Shown here piece after piece: positions 52,022-61,618 of a stretch of DNA of 64,000 bases (its first letter is position 1; every line of letters starts with the position of its first letter). The notes under the pieces were generated by a model, which worked only from the letters and a program-made list of their open reading frames with translations, ran no database searches and was not told the DNA's origin. Both the position numbers and the translations under genes were made by a program. The DNA is from an uncultured Clostridia bacterium (lineage in GTDB: Bacteria; Bacillota; Dehalobacteriia; UBA4068; CALXSR01). Location: contig CALXSR010000011.1 in assembly GCA_944391215.1 (NCBI GenBank), positions 1 through 64,000 of the forward strand, written 5' to 3'.

Positions 52022-53332
52022 CTATCTTTCTTCCGGTTTGCGCATGTCGTTTACTCTTTTGGCTTTGCCATAGCTTCTTTCTAAAGAAAGTGGTTCCACC
52101 AATTTAATTTTCGCATTGATCGATAAAACAGAACGCAAATTCGCTTTAATTTCTGCTTTTAAATGCTCAAGTTCAGCGTATTTATCAAGCAAGGAGCCAT
52201 CCGCCAATTCGCAAAGGATTTCCAGCTCATCCAAATAACCTTTCTTATATATATTGATACAATAATTCGTACCAATTCCTTTCATATTCATTAAAACGCT
52301 TTCAATTTGGGAAGGGAACACATTTACCCCGCGGATAATCAACATATCATCAGTACGGCCAGTCACTTTTTCCATACGTGCCAATGTTCTGCCACAAGGG
52401 CAAGGTTCCTGATTGATCACTGAAATATCCTTGGTCCGATAACGGATAATTGGCAATGTCTCTTTCGTTAAGCTGGTAAACACCAATTCCCCTTTTTGGC
52501 CCGGCTCTAACACTTCCCCGGTATCAGGGTCAATCGTTTCAACTAAGAAATGATCTTCATTGATATGTAAACCAGTCGCATAGGTGCATTCACCAGCTAC
52601 CCCAGGTCCCATTACTTCACTTAAACCATAATTATCCGTAGCGATAATACTCAACCGATTTTCAATTTCGCGACGCATTTCATTGCTCCAGGGCTCCCCG
52701 CCAAAAAGACCGGTGCGTAATTTCATTTTTTTCATATCAATGCCCATTTGCACCGCTACTTCCGCCAAATGCAAAGAATAAGTGGGCGTACTAATTAAAG
52801 TAGTGGTCCCAAAATCTTGCATTAGCATCAACTGTTTTTCAGTATTACCACCGGAAGCTGGAATAACCGTAGCGCCAACCCGTTCTAACCCATAATGCAA
52901 ACCAAAACCACCGGTAAACAGACCATAACCAAAGGCCACTTGAGCAGTATCATGTTTTGTTACCCCGGCGGCCGTAATAATACGGGCCAAAAGATTCGTC
53001 CAAGTATCCAGATCCTTGGCGGTATAACCAACCACAATGGGTTTCCCGGTCGTACCGGAAGAGGCATGTAAACGAACGATATTTTCTTGTGGTTCCGCAA
53101 AAAGGCCAAAAGGATAATAATCCCGCAAAGCAGTTTTTACCGTAAAAGGCATTCTTTGAATATCTTTTAAGGTTTTAAAATCTTCCGGTTTTAAATTCCT
53201 TTCATCCATAATTTGACGATAATAAGGAACTTTGGTATAGACCCTGTTCATGGTCCATTTCAGCCTTTCTAGCTGAAGCTCCTCAAGCTTTTTACGGCTT
53301 ATTGTTTCCATTTCCTTATCCCACATCATCAT
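52022..53332 (-). CDS. paaK: Phenylacetate-CoA ligase
   Basis: The ~436-residue product belongs to the PaaK family: P-loop ASSGTTGKPIV (~90-100), GGNTEKQL, DNYGLSEVMGPGVAGEC (~225), LVFTSLTKETLPIIRYRTKD and a C-terminal GRTDDMLIIRGVNVFPSQIE with the A8/A10-type Lys-containing tail. It interconverts aryl-acetate and aryl-acetyl-CoA with AMP formation. Next to iorAB it could recover energy from aryl-acetyl-CoA or activate imported aryl-acetate. A run of ATGs follows GGAG, so the start may be 53326-53332. It lies 30 bases after the symporter gene. Confidence 0.93.
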   Translation of the reverse strand: MMMWDKEMETISRKKLEELQLERLKWTMNRVYTKVPYYRQIMDERNLKPEDFKTLKDIQRMPFTVKTALRDYYPFGLFAEPQENIVRLHASSGTTGKPIVVGYTAKDLDTWTNLLARIITAAGVTKHDTAQVAFGYGLFTGGFGLHYGLERVGATVIPASGGNTEKQLMLMQDFGTTTLISTPTYSLHLAEVAVQMGIDMKKMKLRTGLFGGEPWSNEMRREIENRLSIIATDNYGLSEVMGPGVAGECTYATGLHINEDHFLVETIDPDTGEVLEPGQKGELVFTSLTKETLPIIRYRTKDISVINQEPCPCGRTLARMEKVTGRTDDMLIIRGVNVFPSQIESVLMNMKGIGTNYCINIYKKGYLDELEILCELADGSLLDKYAELEHLKAEIKANLRSVLSINAKIKLVEPLSLERSYGKAKRVNDMRKPEER

Positions 53333-53363
53333 CAAAATCGGCTCCTTTATCGTTTAATCAAAT

Positions 53364-54806
53364 TCATTTATCCGTGAAAACGGTTCTAATATGTTCTTTA
53401 CTATATGGTTTGGTAAATTTACTAACAATAGGAATAATCAGCAAAGGCGCTATCATAGCAATGGTACCTGCCAAAGGCGTGTTGCCATTTAATAAAACAG
53501 TTAAACCAATAGAAAGGACTACCCCGCTTATCATACCGATCCAAGCTGCAGTTTTGGTGATGCCTTTCATAAATAACCCCAATACATAAGGAGCTAAAAA
53601 AGCGCCGGCGATCGTTCCCCAAGAAAAAGACATTAAATTGATAATATTATTCGGTATCAAAGCCAAATACAAAGAAATTGCCACAAATACCACGCAACAC
53701 AAGCGCATCAATAATACTACCTTTTTTTGTTCTATTTTGGGTTTGGCCATTTGCACCAAATCCATTACCACCGCCGAACTTGCCACCAATACCAAAGAAG
53801 CTAAAGTGGACATCGAAGCCGATAACACCAAAAGCAAAATCAGCAAGGCAACCCAGCCCGGCAAAGTCATATTAATCATGGTAGGAATAATTTTATCTAC
53901 ATTATTCCCAACTGCCGATAAATCTGTAAAAAACAAATGGCTTAAAGAACCGGTGAAATAAGCGCCAAAGGCAATCCATAAACAAAAGATAAAAGTTACA
54001 ATCGTAGCTTTTTTTATCACCGCTTCATTCTTAATGGCATAAAACTTTTGCGTCATTTGCGGCAACCCCCAAGTTCCCAAAGAAGTCAAAAGCACCAAGG
54101 AAAACAAGGCAACTGGCCCGCCGGGACCAACAGGCGCCACCAATTTAGGATCTATGGCCGAAAGCCTGGGAATAATTTCTCCCCAACCGCCTACTTGCGG
54201 GCTTTCTACCACATAATACAATAAAAAACCTACGCCTAAAATCATGATAATGCCTTGAAACAAGTTGGTTAAATTCACTGCCACATAACCGCCCATCACC
54301 AAATAAACAGCGGTGATAATGGCGATGGCAAAAAGCGCATAAACATAAGGAATGCCAAAAATAGACTCAAAAAAATAACTTAACCCCATATATACCGAAC
54401 TACAATATGGTACTAAAAACACAAAGATAATGAGGGCCGCAAAGACCTTCATGCCTTTGCTATCATAACGCTTGGCTAAAAATTCCGGCATAGTAGAAGC
54501 TTGCAGCCGAATCGTCATTGCCCTTGTTGGCCGAGCTAATAATTTCCAAGCCAAGTAACTACCGATAATAGCATTACCCAAAACAATCCACAAAACAGAA
54601 AGGCCAAACCCCCAACCGCTTTTCCCTGCATAGCCAATGAATATCACAGCCGAAAAATAAGAGGTGCCATAAGAAAGCGCCGACACCCAAGGCCCAATAT
54701 TCCTACCGCCCAGGTAAAAGTCATTCAAGGTTTTGGTCTTTTTCATGCTAATATAGCCCAAAAAAAGCAGAATCGCCATGTAGAGGGCAATTACAAAAAA
54801 TTTCAT
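53364..54806 (-). CDS. Sodium:solute symporter (SSF family)
   Basis: The 480-residue product has about 13 membrane helices and SSF motifs. FYLGGRNIGPWVSALSYGTSYFSAVIFIGYAGKSGWGFG (~30-68) and LPEFLAKRYDSKGMK are near the N-terminus. GLPQMTQKFYAIKNE and ALLILLLVLSASMSTLASLVLVASSAVVMDL (the Na2-site helix with Ser/Thr residues) come later. It takes up a solute with Na+ at the membrane; the co-transcribed paaK-iorAB genes make an aryl acid or amino acid such as phenylacetate or tryptophan a plausible cargo. It heads the operon. A GTAAAA-N11-TTTTAC inverted repeat (54875-54897) lies in its upstream region. Confidence 0.88.
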   Translation of the reverse strand: MKFFVIALYMAILLFLGYISMKKTKTLNDFYLGGRNIGPWVSALSYGTSYFSAVIFIGYAGKSGWGFGLSVLWIVLGNAIIGSYLAWKLLARPTRAMTIRLQASTMPEFLAKRYDSKGMKVFAALIIFVFLVPYCSSVYMGLSYFFESIFGIPYVYALFAIAIITAVYLVMGGYVAVNLTNLFQGIIMILGVGFLLYYVVESPQVGGWGEIIPRLSAIDPKLVAPVGPGGPVALFSLVLLTSLGTWGLPQMTQKFYAIKNEAVIKKATIVTFIFCLWIAFGAYFTGSLSHLFFTDLSAVGNNVDKIIPTMINMTLPGWVALLILLLVLSASMSTLASLVLVASSAVVMDLVQMAKPKIEQKKVVLLMRLCCVVFVAISLYLALIPNNIINLMSFSWGTIAGAFLAPYVLGLFMKGITKTAAWIGMISGVVLSIGLTVLLNGNTPLAGTIAMIAPLLIIPIVSKFTKPYSKEHIRTVFTDK

Positions 54807-55390
54807 TTTTCCCTACCGTCCTTCCATCCTATCCAATTTTCTTTTTTCCTTTTTTTCTACTACCATACTACAAGGTAAAACATTACATTTATTTTACACC
54901 GGAAAGCCCTATTAGGCAATACCTTTTATTTCCCAAAAAGCATCCTGCCCAAAGACATTTGAAAAACAATATGCGAGAACATGGAAAAAAGAAATTTATC
55001 GTTTCAAGATTGGAAACAATTATATTTACCGATTAAAAAGCAAATTCCAATTTCATCTTGTATGCTTGGCCCAACTAAAACCTCGACAGTCTAAAGAATA
55101 CAGATCAGCGGATATATCAAAGGAAATTAGGAGAAAATTAAAGAATCGGTAATAAGAATAAAAAGCAATATAAGGAAAAATTATCTTCTTATACCATTTT
55201 CATTTTCATTTTTATTTTTTTATTTCCATCCCGATCCATGATAGATCCAATTGAAAAGTTACTTTTACGCTTTCTTGGCCCCAAGCTTCCTCTAATCCAG
55301 CAAGGTTTTCTATATAACCAAGTTTGGTATAAAAATAAGAAGTGGCAAAAGTTTGATAGAATAATACCAACAGACGTCAGAAGCAAAATA
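54807..55390. other. Intergenic region with a possible gene remnant
   Basis: No intact gene seen. The inverted repeat GTAAAA-N11-TTTTAC at 54875-54897 lies upstream of the symporter operon and could be an operator. On the minus strand 55212-55376 a 54-codon open stretch (FATSYFYTKLGYIENL..., no start codon) reads like the end of an acetyltransferase-type protein, but it is too short to identify. Confidence 0.35.
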
Positions 55391-55424
55391 AAAAAGCCTT
55401 ATCCAAAATTGAATAAGGCTTTTT
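55391..55424 (-). terminator. Terminator of argH
   Basis: A 12-bp stem AAAAAGCCTTAT/ATAAGGCTTTTT with a 10-base loop lies 24 bases past argH; T-rich on the minus strand. Confidence 0.85.
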
Positions 55425-55447
55425 CAGAGCGAGTATGCGTAATCTTT

Positions 55448-56842
55448 TTATTTTAATTTATTGGCTTCTTGATTTTTCAACCAATCTTCCATTTCCTGAA
55501 TCGATACTTTTACCGCTTCCGGAGCCGGGCCGCCATATACTTTCCGGTCGGCTAAACATTTTTCTACATCAATCGCGGCATACACATCATCTGCGAAGGC
55601 ATCCGAGAATTGATGGAATTCATCTAATGTTAATTCATCCAAGGCTTTCCCGTTTTCTTCACAATAAGCAACCAAATGACCTACGATTTCATGACCTTGA
55701 CGGAACGGCACACCTTTGCCCACCAAATAGTCGGCAGTATCTGTAGCGTTGATGAAACCGTATTTCACGCCATCTTTCATTCTTTGTTTATTTACTGTCA
55801 TGGTAGCAAGCATCGGAGCAAATACCAACAAAGCTTTTTTCACCGTATCTACCGCATCAAAAGTGGCTTCTTTATCTTCCTGCATATCCTTATCATATGC
55901 CAAAGGAATCCCTTTCATCATAACCAATAGGGTTTGCAAATCGCCAAAAACCCGACCGGTTTTACCACGTACCAATTCAGCCATATCCGGATTTTTCTTT
56001 TGCGGCATAATAGAAGAACCGGTAGAATATTCGTCATCTAAGGTAATATAACGGTATTCATTGGAAGACCAAATAATAATTTCTTCCGAAATCCGCGATA
56101 AGTGCATCATAATCATGGAAGCGCAAGCAGCAAATTCAATTGCATAATCCCGATCGGAAACACCATCAATACTATTTGCACAAACATGCGCAAAACCCAA
56201 TTGTTTGGCAGTCATTTCCCGATCAATGGGGAATGTGGTAGTAGCCAAAGCGCCGCTACCTAAAGGACAATAATCCATTCTTTCATAGCAATCTTCCAAC
56301 CGTTCAATATCCCTTTTAAACATTTGCGCATAACACATAGCATAATGGGCTAAAGTAATCGGCTGCGCTTTTTGCAAATGGGTATAACCGGACATAATGG
56401 TATGAATATTATCTTTTGCTAATTGGATCAAAACTTCTTCCAAGTCCAATAAAAGATCTATAATATCTTTTACTTCTTCTTTTAAATACATTTTAAAATC
56501 CAAAGCCACTTGATCGTTTCTGCTTCTAGCTGTATGTAATTTCTTTGCTACATTACCCAAACGTTCCGTTAAAATGGTTTCGATATTCATATGAATATCT
56601 TCTGCGCCAATCATAAATTCCACTTTATTAGCTTTAATATCTTCCAAAATCCCTTGCAAGCCAGCAATCAGCTGTTCGGCTTCTTCTTTGGTAATAATAC
56701 CTTGTTCCCCTAACATATGGGCATGCGCCATAGAACCTTCAATATCTTGTTTATACAATCTTTTGTCAAAACTGATGGAAGAATGGAAATCTTCCACTAG
56801 ATGATTCGAATCTTTTTTAAATCTTCCGCCCCAAAGTTTCAT
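55448..56842 (-). CDS. argH: Argininosuccinate lyase
   Basis: The 464-residue product starts at MKLWGGRFKK (ATG 56842, GAAGGAA upstream). Family motifs are HMNIETILTERLG, KLHTARSRNDQVALDFKMYL, GYTHLQKAQPITLAHY and the catalytic loop STGSSIMPQKKNPDMAELVRGK (~275-296). It splits argininosuccinate into arginine and fumarate in the cytosol. It stands alone with its own promoter and terminator; argG or other arg genes are not in the window. Confidence 0.97.
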   Translation of the reverse strand: MKLWGGRFKKDSNHLVEDFHSSISFDKRLYKQDIEGSMAHAHMLGEQGIITKEEAEQLIAGLQGILEDIKANKVEFMIGAEDIHMNIETILTERLGNVAKKLHTARSRNDQVALDFKMYLKEEVKDIIDLLLDLEEVLIQLAKDNIHTIMSGYTHLQKAQPITLAHYAMCYAQMFKRDIERLEDCYERMDYCPLGSGALATTTFPIDREMTAKQLGFAHVCANSIDGVSDRDYAIEFAACASMIMMHLSRISEEIIIWSSNEYRYITLDDEYSTGSSIMPQKKNPDMAELVRGKTGRVFGDLQTLLVMMKGIPLAYDKDMQEDKEATFDAVDTVKKALLVFAPMLATMTVNKQRMKDGVKYGFINATDTADYLVGKGVPFRQGHEIVGHLVAYCEENGKALDELTLDEFHQFSDAFADDVYAAIDVEKCLADRKVYGGPAPEAVKVSIQEMEDWLKNQEANKLK

Positions 56843-56875
56843 TGTACATTCCTTCTTTCCTTTTACTTTCCTCTT

Positions 56876-56903
56876 ATTATACACCAAGAAAAGGCAAATG
56901 CAA
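56876..56903 (-). promoter_or_regulatory. Promoter of argH
   Basis: On the minus strand TTGCAT, 16 bases, TATAAT, 33 bases before the ATG. The neighbouring plus-strand MBOAT gene likely uses an extended -10 (TGATATAAT) at 57006-57014. Confidence 0.7.
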
Positions 56904-57059
56904 GAGTTTTTTTGAATATTTATTCATCAAAACGCGTTTTTTCTCAACAAAATACCCAAAACCCAGCCTTACTATGTTCTCCCCCTGGTAAACACATAAA
57001 GTTCATGATATAATAATGCGAGAAATTTGTCGAAGAAAGAGCTTTTCGGAGTTGAAACA

Positions 57060-58478
57060 ATGATTTTTTCTAGCAATATTTTTTTATTTGGCTTTCTGCC
57101 TATTGTTCTGTTAGTTTATTTCGGCCTTCTTGGCTTTTGTCCCTTATGGGTAAAAAATATTTTTCTTTTATTGGTCAGTTTATTCTTTTACGCCTGGGGA
57201 GAACCAAAATTCATTTGCATGCTGATTTTCTCCATTCTCTTTAACTGGCTCTGCGGATTGCTCATTCACCAATATCAAAAAAAAGAAAAGAAAAAAATCC
57301 CTAAAATTATATTAATTATCAGTATATTGGTCAATATCGGGCTCCTTTTTATCTATAAATATTTGCTTTTTACCATGGGGATTTTTACCGCCTTAACCCA
57401 TATGGAAATCACTTTACCTAATATTGTTTTACCAGTAGGTATTTCTTTTTTTACCTTTCAAGCATTGTCCTATGTTATTGATGTTTACCGTGGTACTTCC
57501 GCCGTACAAAAAAATCCCCTTTATTTAGGCCTTTACATATCCTTTTTCCCACAACTGGTAGCCGGTCCTATCGTCCGCTATAATACCATTGCTGCGGAAA
57601 TTAAAAACCGCAAAACAACATTAGATGATTTTTGCAGTGGCTTTAGTCGTTTTATCATCGGTTTAGGGAAAAAAGCATTGTTGGCCGATCAATTAGCGCT
57701 AGTTGCCGATCGCGCTTTTACTATGCAGCCTTATGATCTATCCATCGGTTTTGCCTGGCTAGGCGCTATTGCTTTCATGTTGCAAATTTATTACGATTTT
57801 TCCGGTTATTCCGACATGGCCATTGGTTTGGGTCGCATGTTTGGATTTCATTTTATGGAAAACTTTCAATATCCCTATATTGCCAACAGCATTACCGATT
57901 TTTGGCGCCGTTGGCATATTTCCTTAAGCTCCTGGTTAAGAGACTACATTTATATTCCCCTAGGTGGTAACCGGGTAAAAACTAAAACACGCTTGTTTTT
58001 TAATTTGTTCATGGTTTGGCTGGCTACCGGCATTTGGCATGGCGCCAACTGGACCTTTATCCTTTGGGGGCTTTACTATTTTGTCTTTATTGTCATAGAA
58101 CGGTTATGCGGTTTAAATAAAAAACCATTGAAAATTGGAGGCCATATTTATACGCTGCTGATTGTTCTTTTTGGTTGGGTTATTTTTCGCAGCGCCGATT
58201 TCAGGCAATTGGTTGGGTATTGTAAATCCATGCTGGGGTTATGGCCCGATCGTATTTTCCTTAACGACTATGCTCTTTTCTATTTCCAAGAATATGGCCT
58301 AGTTTATTTAGCAGCAATCCTTTGTTCCATCCCTTGGTTAAGCAAATATAAAGAAAAAATTTGTAACCATCCTCTATTTGCGATTCCAGCCGCTTTGTTT
58401 TTAATATGCATTTTTGTATTTAGCGTCAGTTTTATTATTAAGGGCAATTATAACCCCTTCATTTATTTTAATTTCTAA
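57060..58478 (+). CDS. MBOAT family O-acyltransferase (AlgI/PatA-like)
   Basis: The 472-residue product starts at ATG 57060 (MIFSSNIFLFGFLPI), after CGGAG. It has 10-12 membrane helices and the AlgI-type motifs LPVGISFFTFQALSYVIDVYRG (~120-141), FPQLVAGPIVRYN, QIYYDFSGYSDMAIGLGRMFGF, FWRRWHISLSSWLRDYIYIPLGGNR and the catalytic His in WLATGIWHGANWTFILWG (~324). It moves acyl groups, usually acetyl, across the membrane to an extracytoplasmic partner. The partner is the DHHW protein 12 bases downstream. Targets are likely a cell-wall polymer or exopolysaccharide. Confidence 0.93.
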   Translation: MIFSSNIFLFGFLPIVLLVYFGLLGFCPLWVKNIFLLLVSLFFYAWGEPKFICMLIFSILFNWLCGLLIHQYQKKEKKKIPKIILIISILVNIGLLFIYKYLLFTMGIFTALTHMEITLPNIVLPVGISFFTFQALSYVIDVYRGTSAVQKNPLYLGLYISFFPQLVAGPIVRYNTIAAEIKNRKTTLDDFCSGFSRFIIGLGKKALLADQLALVADRAFTMQPYDLSIGFAWLGAIAFMLQIYYDFSGYSDMAIGLGRMFGFHFMENFQYPYIANSITDFWRRWHISLSSWLRDYIYIPLGGNRVKTKTRLFFNLFMVWLATGIWHGANWTFILWGLYYFVFIVIERLCGLNKKPLKIGGHIYTLLIVLFGWVIFRSADFRQLVGYCKSMLGLWPDRIFLNDYALFYFQEYGLVYLAAILCSIPWLSKYKEKICNHPLFAIPAALFLICIFVFSVSFIIKGNYNPFIYFNF

Positions 58479-58490
58479 GGAGGCGTAAAA

Positions 58491-59720
58491 ATGAAAAAAA
58501 ACTGTTATGCCAAAATCGCCACCCTTTGCATTTTGTTAATGATTTTTCCTTTTTCTTATTATGTTCTGGGACAATGCCTAGAGCGCACGCCAAAAGAACT
58601 GCCGGATCGTTTGGCAGAAATCACAACGCCAGATATTTTCCAACAAGCGGAAAAGGGAATTCAATTTTATACAGACATATTTAATAGCGAAACTCCTTGG
58701 GAAATGCAATTTATTGAAATCAACGGCCTCTTTCAAAGAATAGCCGGCAAACATTACATTGAAGACGTAGTACCGGATCGCAGCATTGTAAAGGATAATC
58801 ATGGCTTTTTGCATTTTACTGGTTATTGGTATATGCCCAATACTTTCCAAGCAGAAAAACTAGCCGATCCTTTAGAGGACTTCTATCTATATTTAAATAA
58901 AAGGAATATCCCACTCCTTTATGTAGCAGCACCAGAAAAAAACATGCAAGGTTATACAAAATTCCCAGCATTAATTAAAAATTATGGTAACGATAATGTG
59001 GACGCCTTTTTAGAACAATTGGGGCAAAAGGATATTCCTTATTTAGATTTAAGAGCAGAATTAGCCAAACTAAAAGATAAGGATCATTTCTTTTATTATA
59101 CTGACCATCATTGGACTACACCCACCGCTTTTTGGGGTTTCCAACAAGTTGTAAATACGTTAAACCATGATTTTAATTTTCGCTTAGATCCACAAAATAA
59201 ATTCCGTAATAGCAAAAACTATACGATACAAAATAACGAAAATGGTTTTGTCGGCACCCAAGGGCGGCGCGTCGGCCAATATTTTACCCAAACAGATAAC
59301 TTTATTTTACTGCTACCGCAATTTGCTACCGATTATACTTTTGAGCAAGCTTGGCAAGATAATGCAGTACGAGGAACCTATGCAGAAAGCTTGTTACAAT
59401 CCGAATATATAGAAAATGAAGACAAATACACCAACCGTTACGCAGCTTTTCTAGGGGGCGATTATCCTTTAACCACTATTACAAACCACAAACAAAATAA
59501 CGGGATAAAATTATTGGTTATTAAGGATTCTTTTGCGGATCCATTACTCACCTTTCTAGCAGCTTGCGTGGAAGAAATTCAAATTGTAGACCTACGATAT
59601 TATACCCAATCTCTTTACACACTAACACAAAGATATCGACCAGATGCCGTTTTATTTTTATACTCCTCCGCATCCTTAACCGAAGACATGTTTTCCTTTA
59701 CTGCCAAAAAAGCAGAATAA
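58491..59720 (+). CDS. DHHW/AlgX-like extracytoplasmic O-acetyltransferase
   Basis: The 409-residue product has an N-terminal membrane anchor (YAKIATLCILLMIFPFSYYVLG, ~4-25) and a SGNH-type exported domain. The family motif YYTDHHWTTPTAFWGFQQV (~205-223) carries the catalytic Asp-His pair, and LLVIKDSFADPLLTFLA (~345) supplies the nucleophilic Ser. GGAGG precedes the ATG. It accepts acyl groups from the MBOAT protein encoded just upstream and transfers them to a surface polysaccharide. No polysaccharide synthesis genes are adjacent, so the acceptor is unknown. Confidence 0.9.
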   Translation: MKKNCYAKIATLCILLMIFPFSYYVLGQCLERTPKELPDRLAEITTPDIFQQAEKGIQFYTDIFNSETPWEMQFIEINGLFQRIAGKHYIEDVVPDRSIVKDNHGFLHFTGYWYMPNTFQAEKLADPLEDFYLYLNKRNIPLLYVAAPEKNMQGYTKFPALIKNYGNDNVDAFLEQLGQKDIPYLDLRAELAKLKDKDHFFYYTDHHWTTPTAFWGFQQVVNTLNHDFNFRLDPQNKFRNSKNYTIQNNENGFVGTQGRRVGQYFTQTDNFILLLPQFATDYTFEQAWQDNAVRGTYAESLLQSEYIENEDKYTNRYAAFLGGDYPLTTITNHKQNNGIKLLVIKDSFADPLLTFLAACVEEIQIVDLRYYTQSLYTLTQRYRPDAVLFLYSSASLTEDMFSFTAKKAE

Positions 59721-59734
59721 AAATGACAAGTTAG

Positions 59735-59763
59735 AAAAAGACCGGAACGCCCTGGTCTTTTTT
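59735..59763 (+). terminator. Terminator of the MBOAT-DHHW operon
   Basis: The stem AAAAAGACC-GG/CC-TGGTCTTTTT (one bulge) with a T-rich run lies 15 bases past the stop. Confidence 0.8.
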
Positions 59764-59992
59764 CTTTTTTTAATCCATCTTATAATCTCTTCCATTCTCA
59801 TGTATAAAAAATACACTTATAGCAACACTATATTCTTATATCATACTTCTTTTATCATTATAATCATAGCATAATTATAAATAATATTTTATGATTCATA
59901 AAATAAAAACCTTTGTTGTCAACCATAAGCGAATAGATGTCTTAATAGAAAACCCATGTGTATTATTCTTTTAAAAGAAAGAGGTGAAAGCA

Positions 59993-60286
59993 TTGCTCTA
60001 TTTCGGTTTAAAATTAAAACAAATTCGGACAAGTCGTGGGTTGACACAACAAAGATTAGCCGATAAATTAGGCATTACCAAATCAACTATCTCTGCTTAT
60101 GAAAATAGCAGCAAATATCCTTCCTTAGAAATTCTTTATAACTTAGCTATTATTTTAAATGTTTCTACAGATTATCTACTAGGTTTATCTAATGACAAAG
60201 ATTTTAATATTGCGCCTTTAACAGATGAGCAAATTGAATTAATCAATGAGTTGATTATTCAATATACGCATCTAAACAACAAATAA
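59993..60286 (+). CDS. XRE family helix-turn-helix regulator
   Basis: The start is taken as TTG 59993, since AGAGGTGA lies 5-6 bases upstream; a GTG at 59984 would overlap that site. The 97-residue product has one HTH_3 domain (KLKQIRTSRGLTQQRLADKLGITKSTISAYENSSKYPSLEILYNLAIILNVSTDYLLGL, ~7-65) and a short acidic tail. It is the size of a stand-alone repressor or immunity regulator. No phage genes surround it, and its target is unknown. Confidence 0.88.
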   Translation: MLYFGLKLKQIRTSRGLTQQRLADKLGITKSTISAYENSSKYPSLEILYNLAIILNVSTDYLLGLSNDKDFNIAPLTDEQIELINELIIQYTHLNNK

Positions 60287-60423
60287 TTGATATAATATAC
60301 CATCCCAAACTCTTTCCCATCGCGATCTATTTGATTTTTATAATATTTTTGCTACAATAGAAATAGTAGTATAATATCGATGGTGGTTTCTTGCTATTTT
60401 GAAAGAGACAGGATGTGACAATT

Positions 60424-61314
60424 ATGATTAAAATCGTCGTTGATAGTATCTGCGATCTACCAGATTCACTTTATCAGGAACTCAATCTTACCATGATTCC
60501 ACTCCATGTTTTGTTGGAGGAACAAGAGTATCGCGATAAAGTAGATATTCATATCGATGAAATTTATCGGCAAATGCGCCAAGGCGCCTTACCAAAAACA
60601 ACACAAATCCCACCGGTTGATATTATTCGGGTTTTATGGGAATTTGCCCAACAAGGCGATGACTTTATTTTTCTTACTTTTTCGGCGGTTATGTCAGGTA
60701 CTTATAATGTGGCTCAAACAATTGCAGAGGAAATAAAGAAAAATTTCCCTATGGTACATATGGCTGTTATTGATAGTAAGGCGGGTTCTTTAGGAATTGG
60801 GCTCATGGCGATTCAAGCTGTTCAAATGGTAAATGCAGGACTCCCATTTTCTGAAATTGTAAACAATATTCTATTTATGACCCAACATGTTGAACACATT
60901 TTTTCTATTGCTGATATGGAATGGTTGGTACGCGGCGGCCGGGTAAACAAAGTGGTTGGGAAAGCCGGCAGCATTATTGATATTAAACCCATTTTAGATG
61001 TAGAAGATGGCTACATTAAAGTGATTGGCGCTGGGCGAGGGAAAAAGAAAACTATACAAACGCTCATCAATTTAACAAAAGAGCGCATACAAAATTTCCC
61101 AAACCAACTAGTAGGTATTGCGCATGCTGATGATTTTGACACCGCTTTAGAAATAAAAACCAAATTACAAGAACAATTGGGGGTACAAAAATTTATCATT
61201 GCTCGTATTGGTTGTGTATTAGCAGCTCATTTGGGGTTAAGTGGGGTCGGTATTTTATTTTTCAATCAAGAACCACCTTTTTACCAATTAGATGAAACAA
61301 TACTTTCTATTTAG
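60424..61314 (+). CDS. DegV family fatty-acid-binding protein
   Basis: The 296-residue product starts at ATG 60424, after AGGATGTG; an in-frame GTG three codons earlier has no spacing. DegV motifs are VVDSICDLP (~5-13), TFSAVMSGTYNVAQ (lipid-binding Ser), VIDSKAGSLGIGLMA, MEWLVRGGRVNKVVG (~166-180), IKPILDVEDG and VIGAGRGKKK. FakB-type DegV proteins hold fatty acids for phosphorylation by FakA. The GRVNK region agrees, though other DegV proteins have no proven ligand. It is a single-gene unit. Confidence 0.93.
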   Translation: MIKIVVDSICDLPDSLYQELNLTMIPLHVLLEEQEYRDKVDIHIDEIYRQMRQGALPKTTQIPPVDIIRVLWEFAQQGDDFIFLTFSAVMSGTYNVAQTIAEEIKKNFPMVHMAVIDSKAGSLGIGLMAIQAVQMVNAGLPFSEIVNNILFMTQHVEHIFSIADMEWLVRGGRVNKVVGKAGSIIDIKPILDVEDGYIKVIGAGRGKKKTIQTLINLTKERIQNFPNQLVGIAHADDFDTALEIKTKLQEQLGVQKFIIARIGCVLAAHLGLSGVGILFFNQEPPFYQLDETILSI

Positions 61315-61557
61315 TCCGAATTCTTTATATCAAAGCCTATCCAACCAAACCAAGGAAAAATAGGATTATGAAAACAGAAAATATGATTCTTATCATATCT
61401 ACTATGTAAATATGGGTCAAAAAAACGGTATATTACTTACAATGCAATGATTAAGACTTTCCTTTTCTAAAAAAAATATTAAATGGATAATCAGGAAAAT
61501 AAATTAGATAATTAACCGATTAAATCCGAATTTATTCGAATAATGGGTGATATGAAA
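61315..61557. other. Gene-free spacer
   Basis: Only a 15-codon frame without context is present; no repeat or structure beyond the terminator that follows. Confidence 0.4.
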
Positions 61558-61590
61558 AAAGATACAGCTTTTTGCTGTATCTTTCTTTTT
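61558..61590. terminator. Bidirectional terminator between degV and aminotransferase
   Basis: The 11-bp stem AAAGATACAGC/GCTGTATCTTT with a 5-base loop has T runs on both strands between convergent genes. Confidence 0.85.
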
Positions 61591-61618
61591 TTATTTCACC
61601 ATTTTTAGTATTTTTATG

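Noticed and set aside
55212-55376. A GNAT acetyltransferase gene
   Set aside because: Only 54 codons, no start codon or ribosome site; at most a C-terminal remnant, so it is mentioned within the intergenic entry only.
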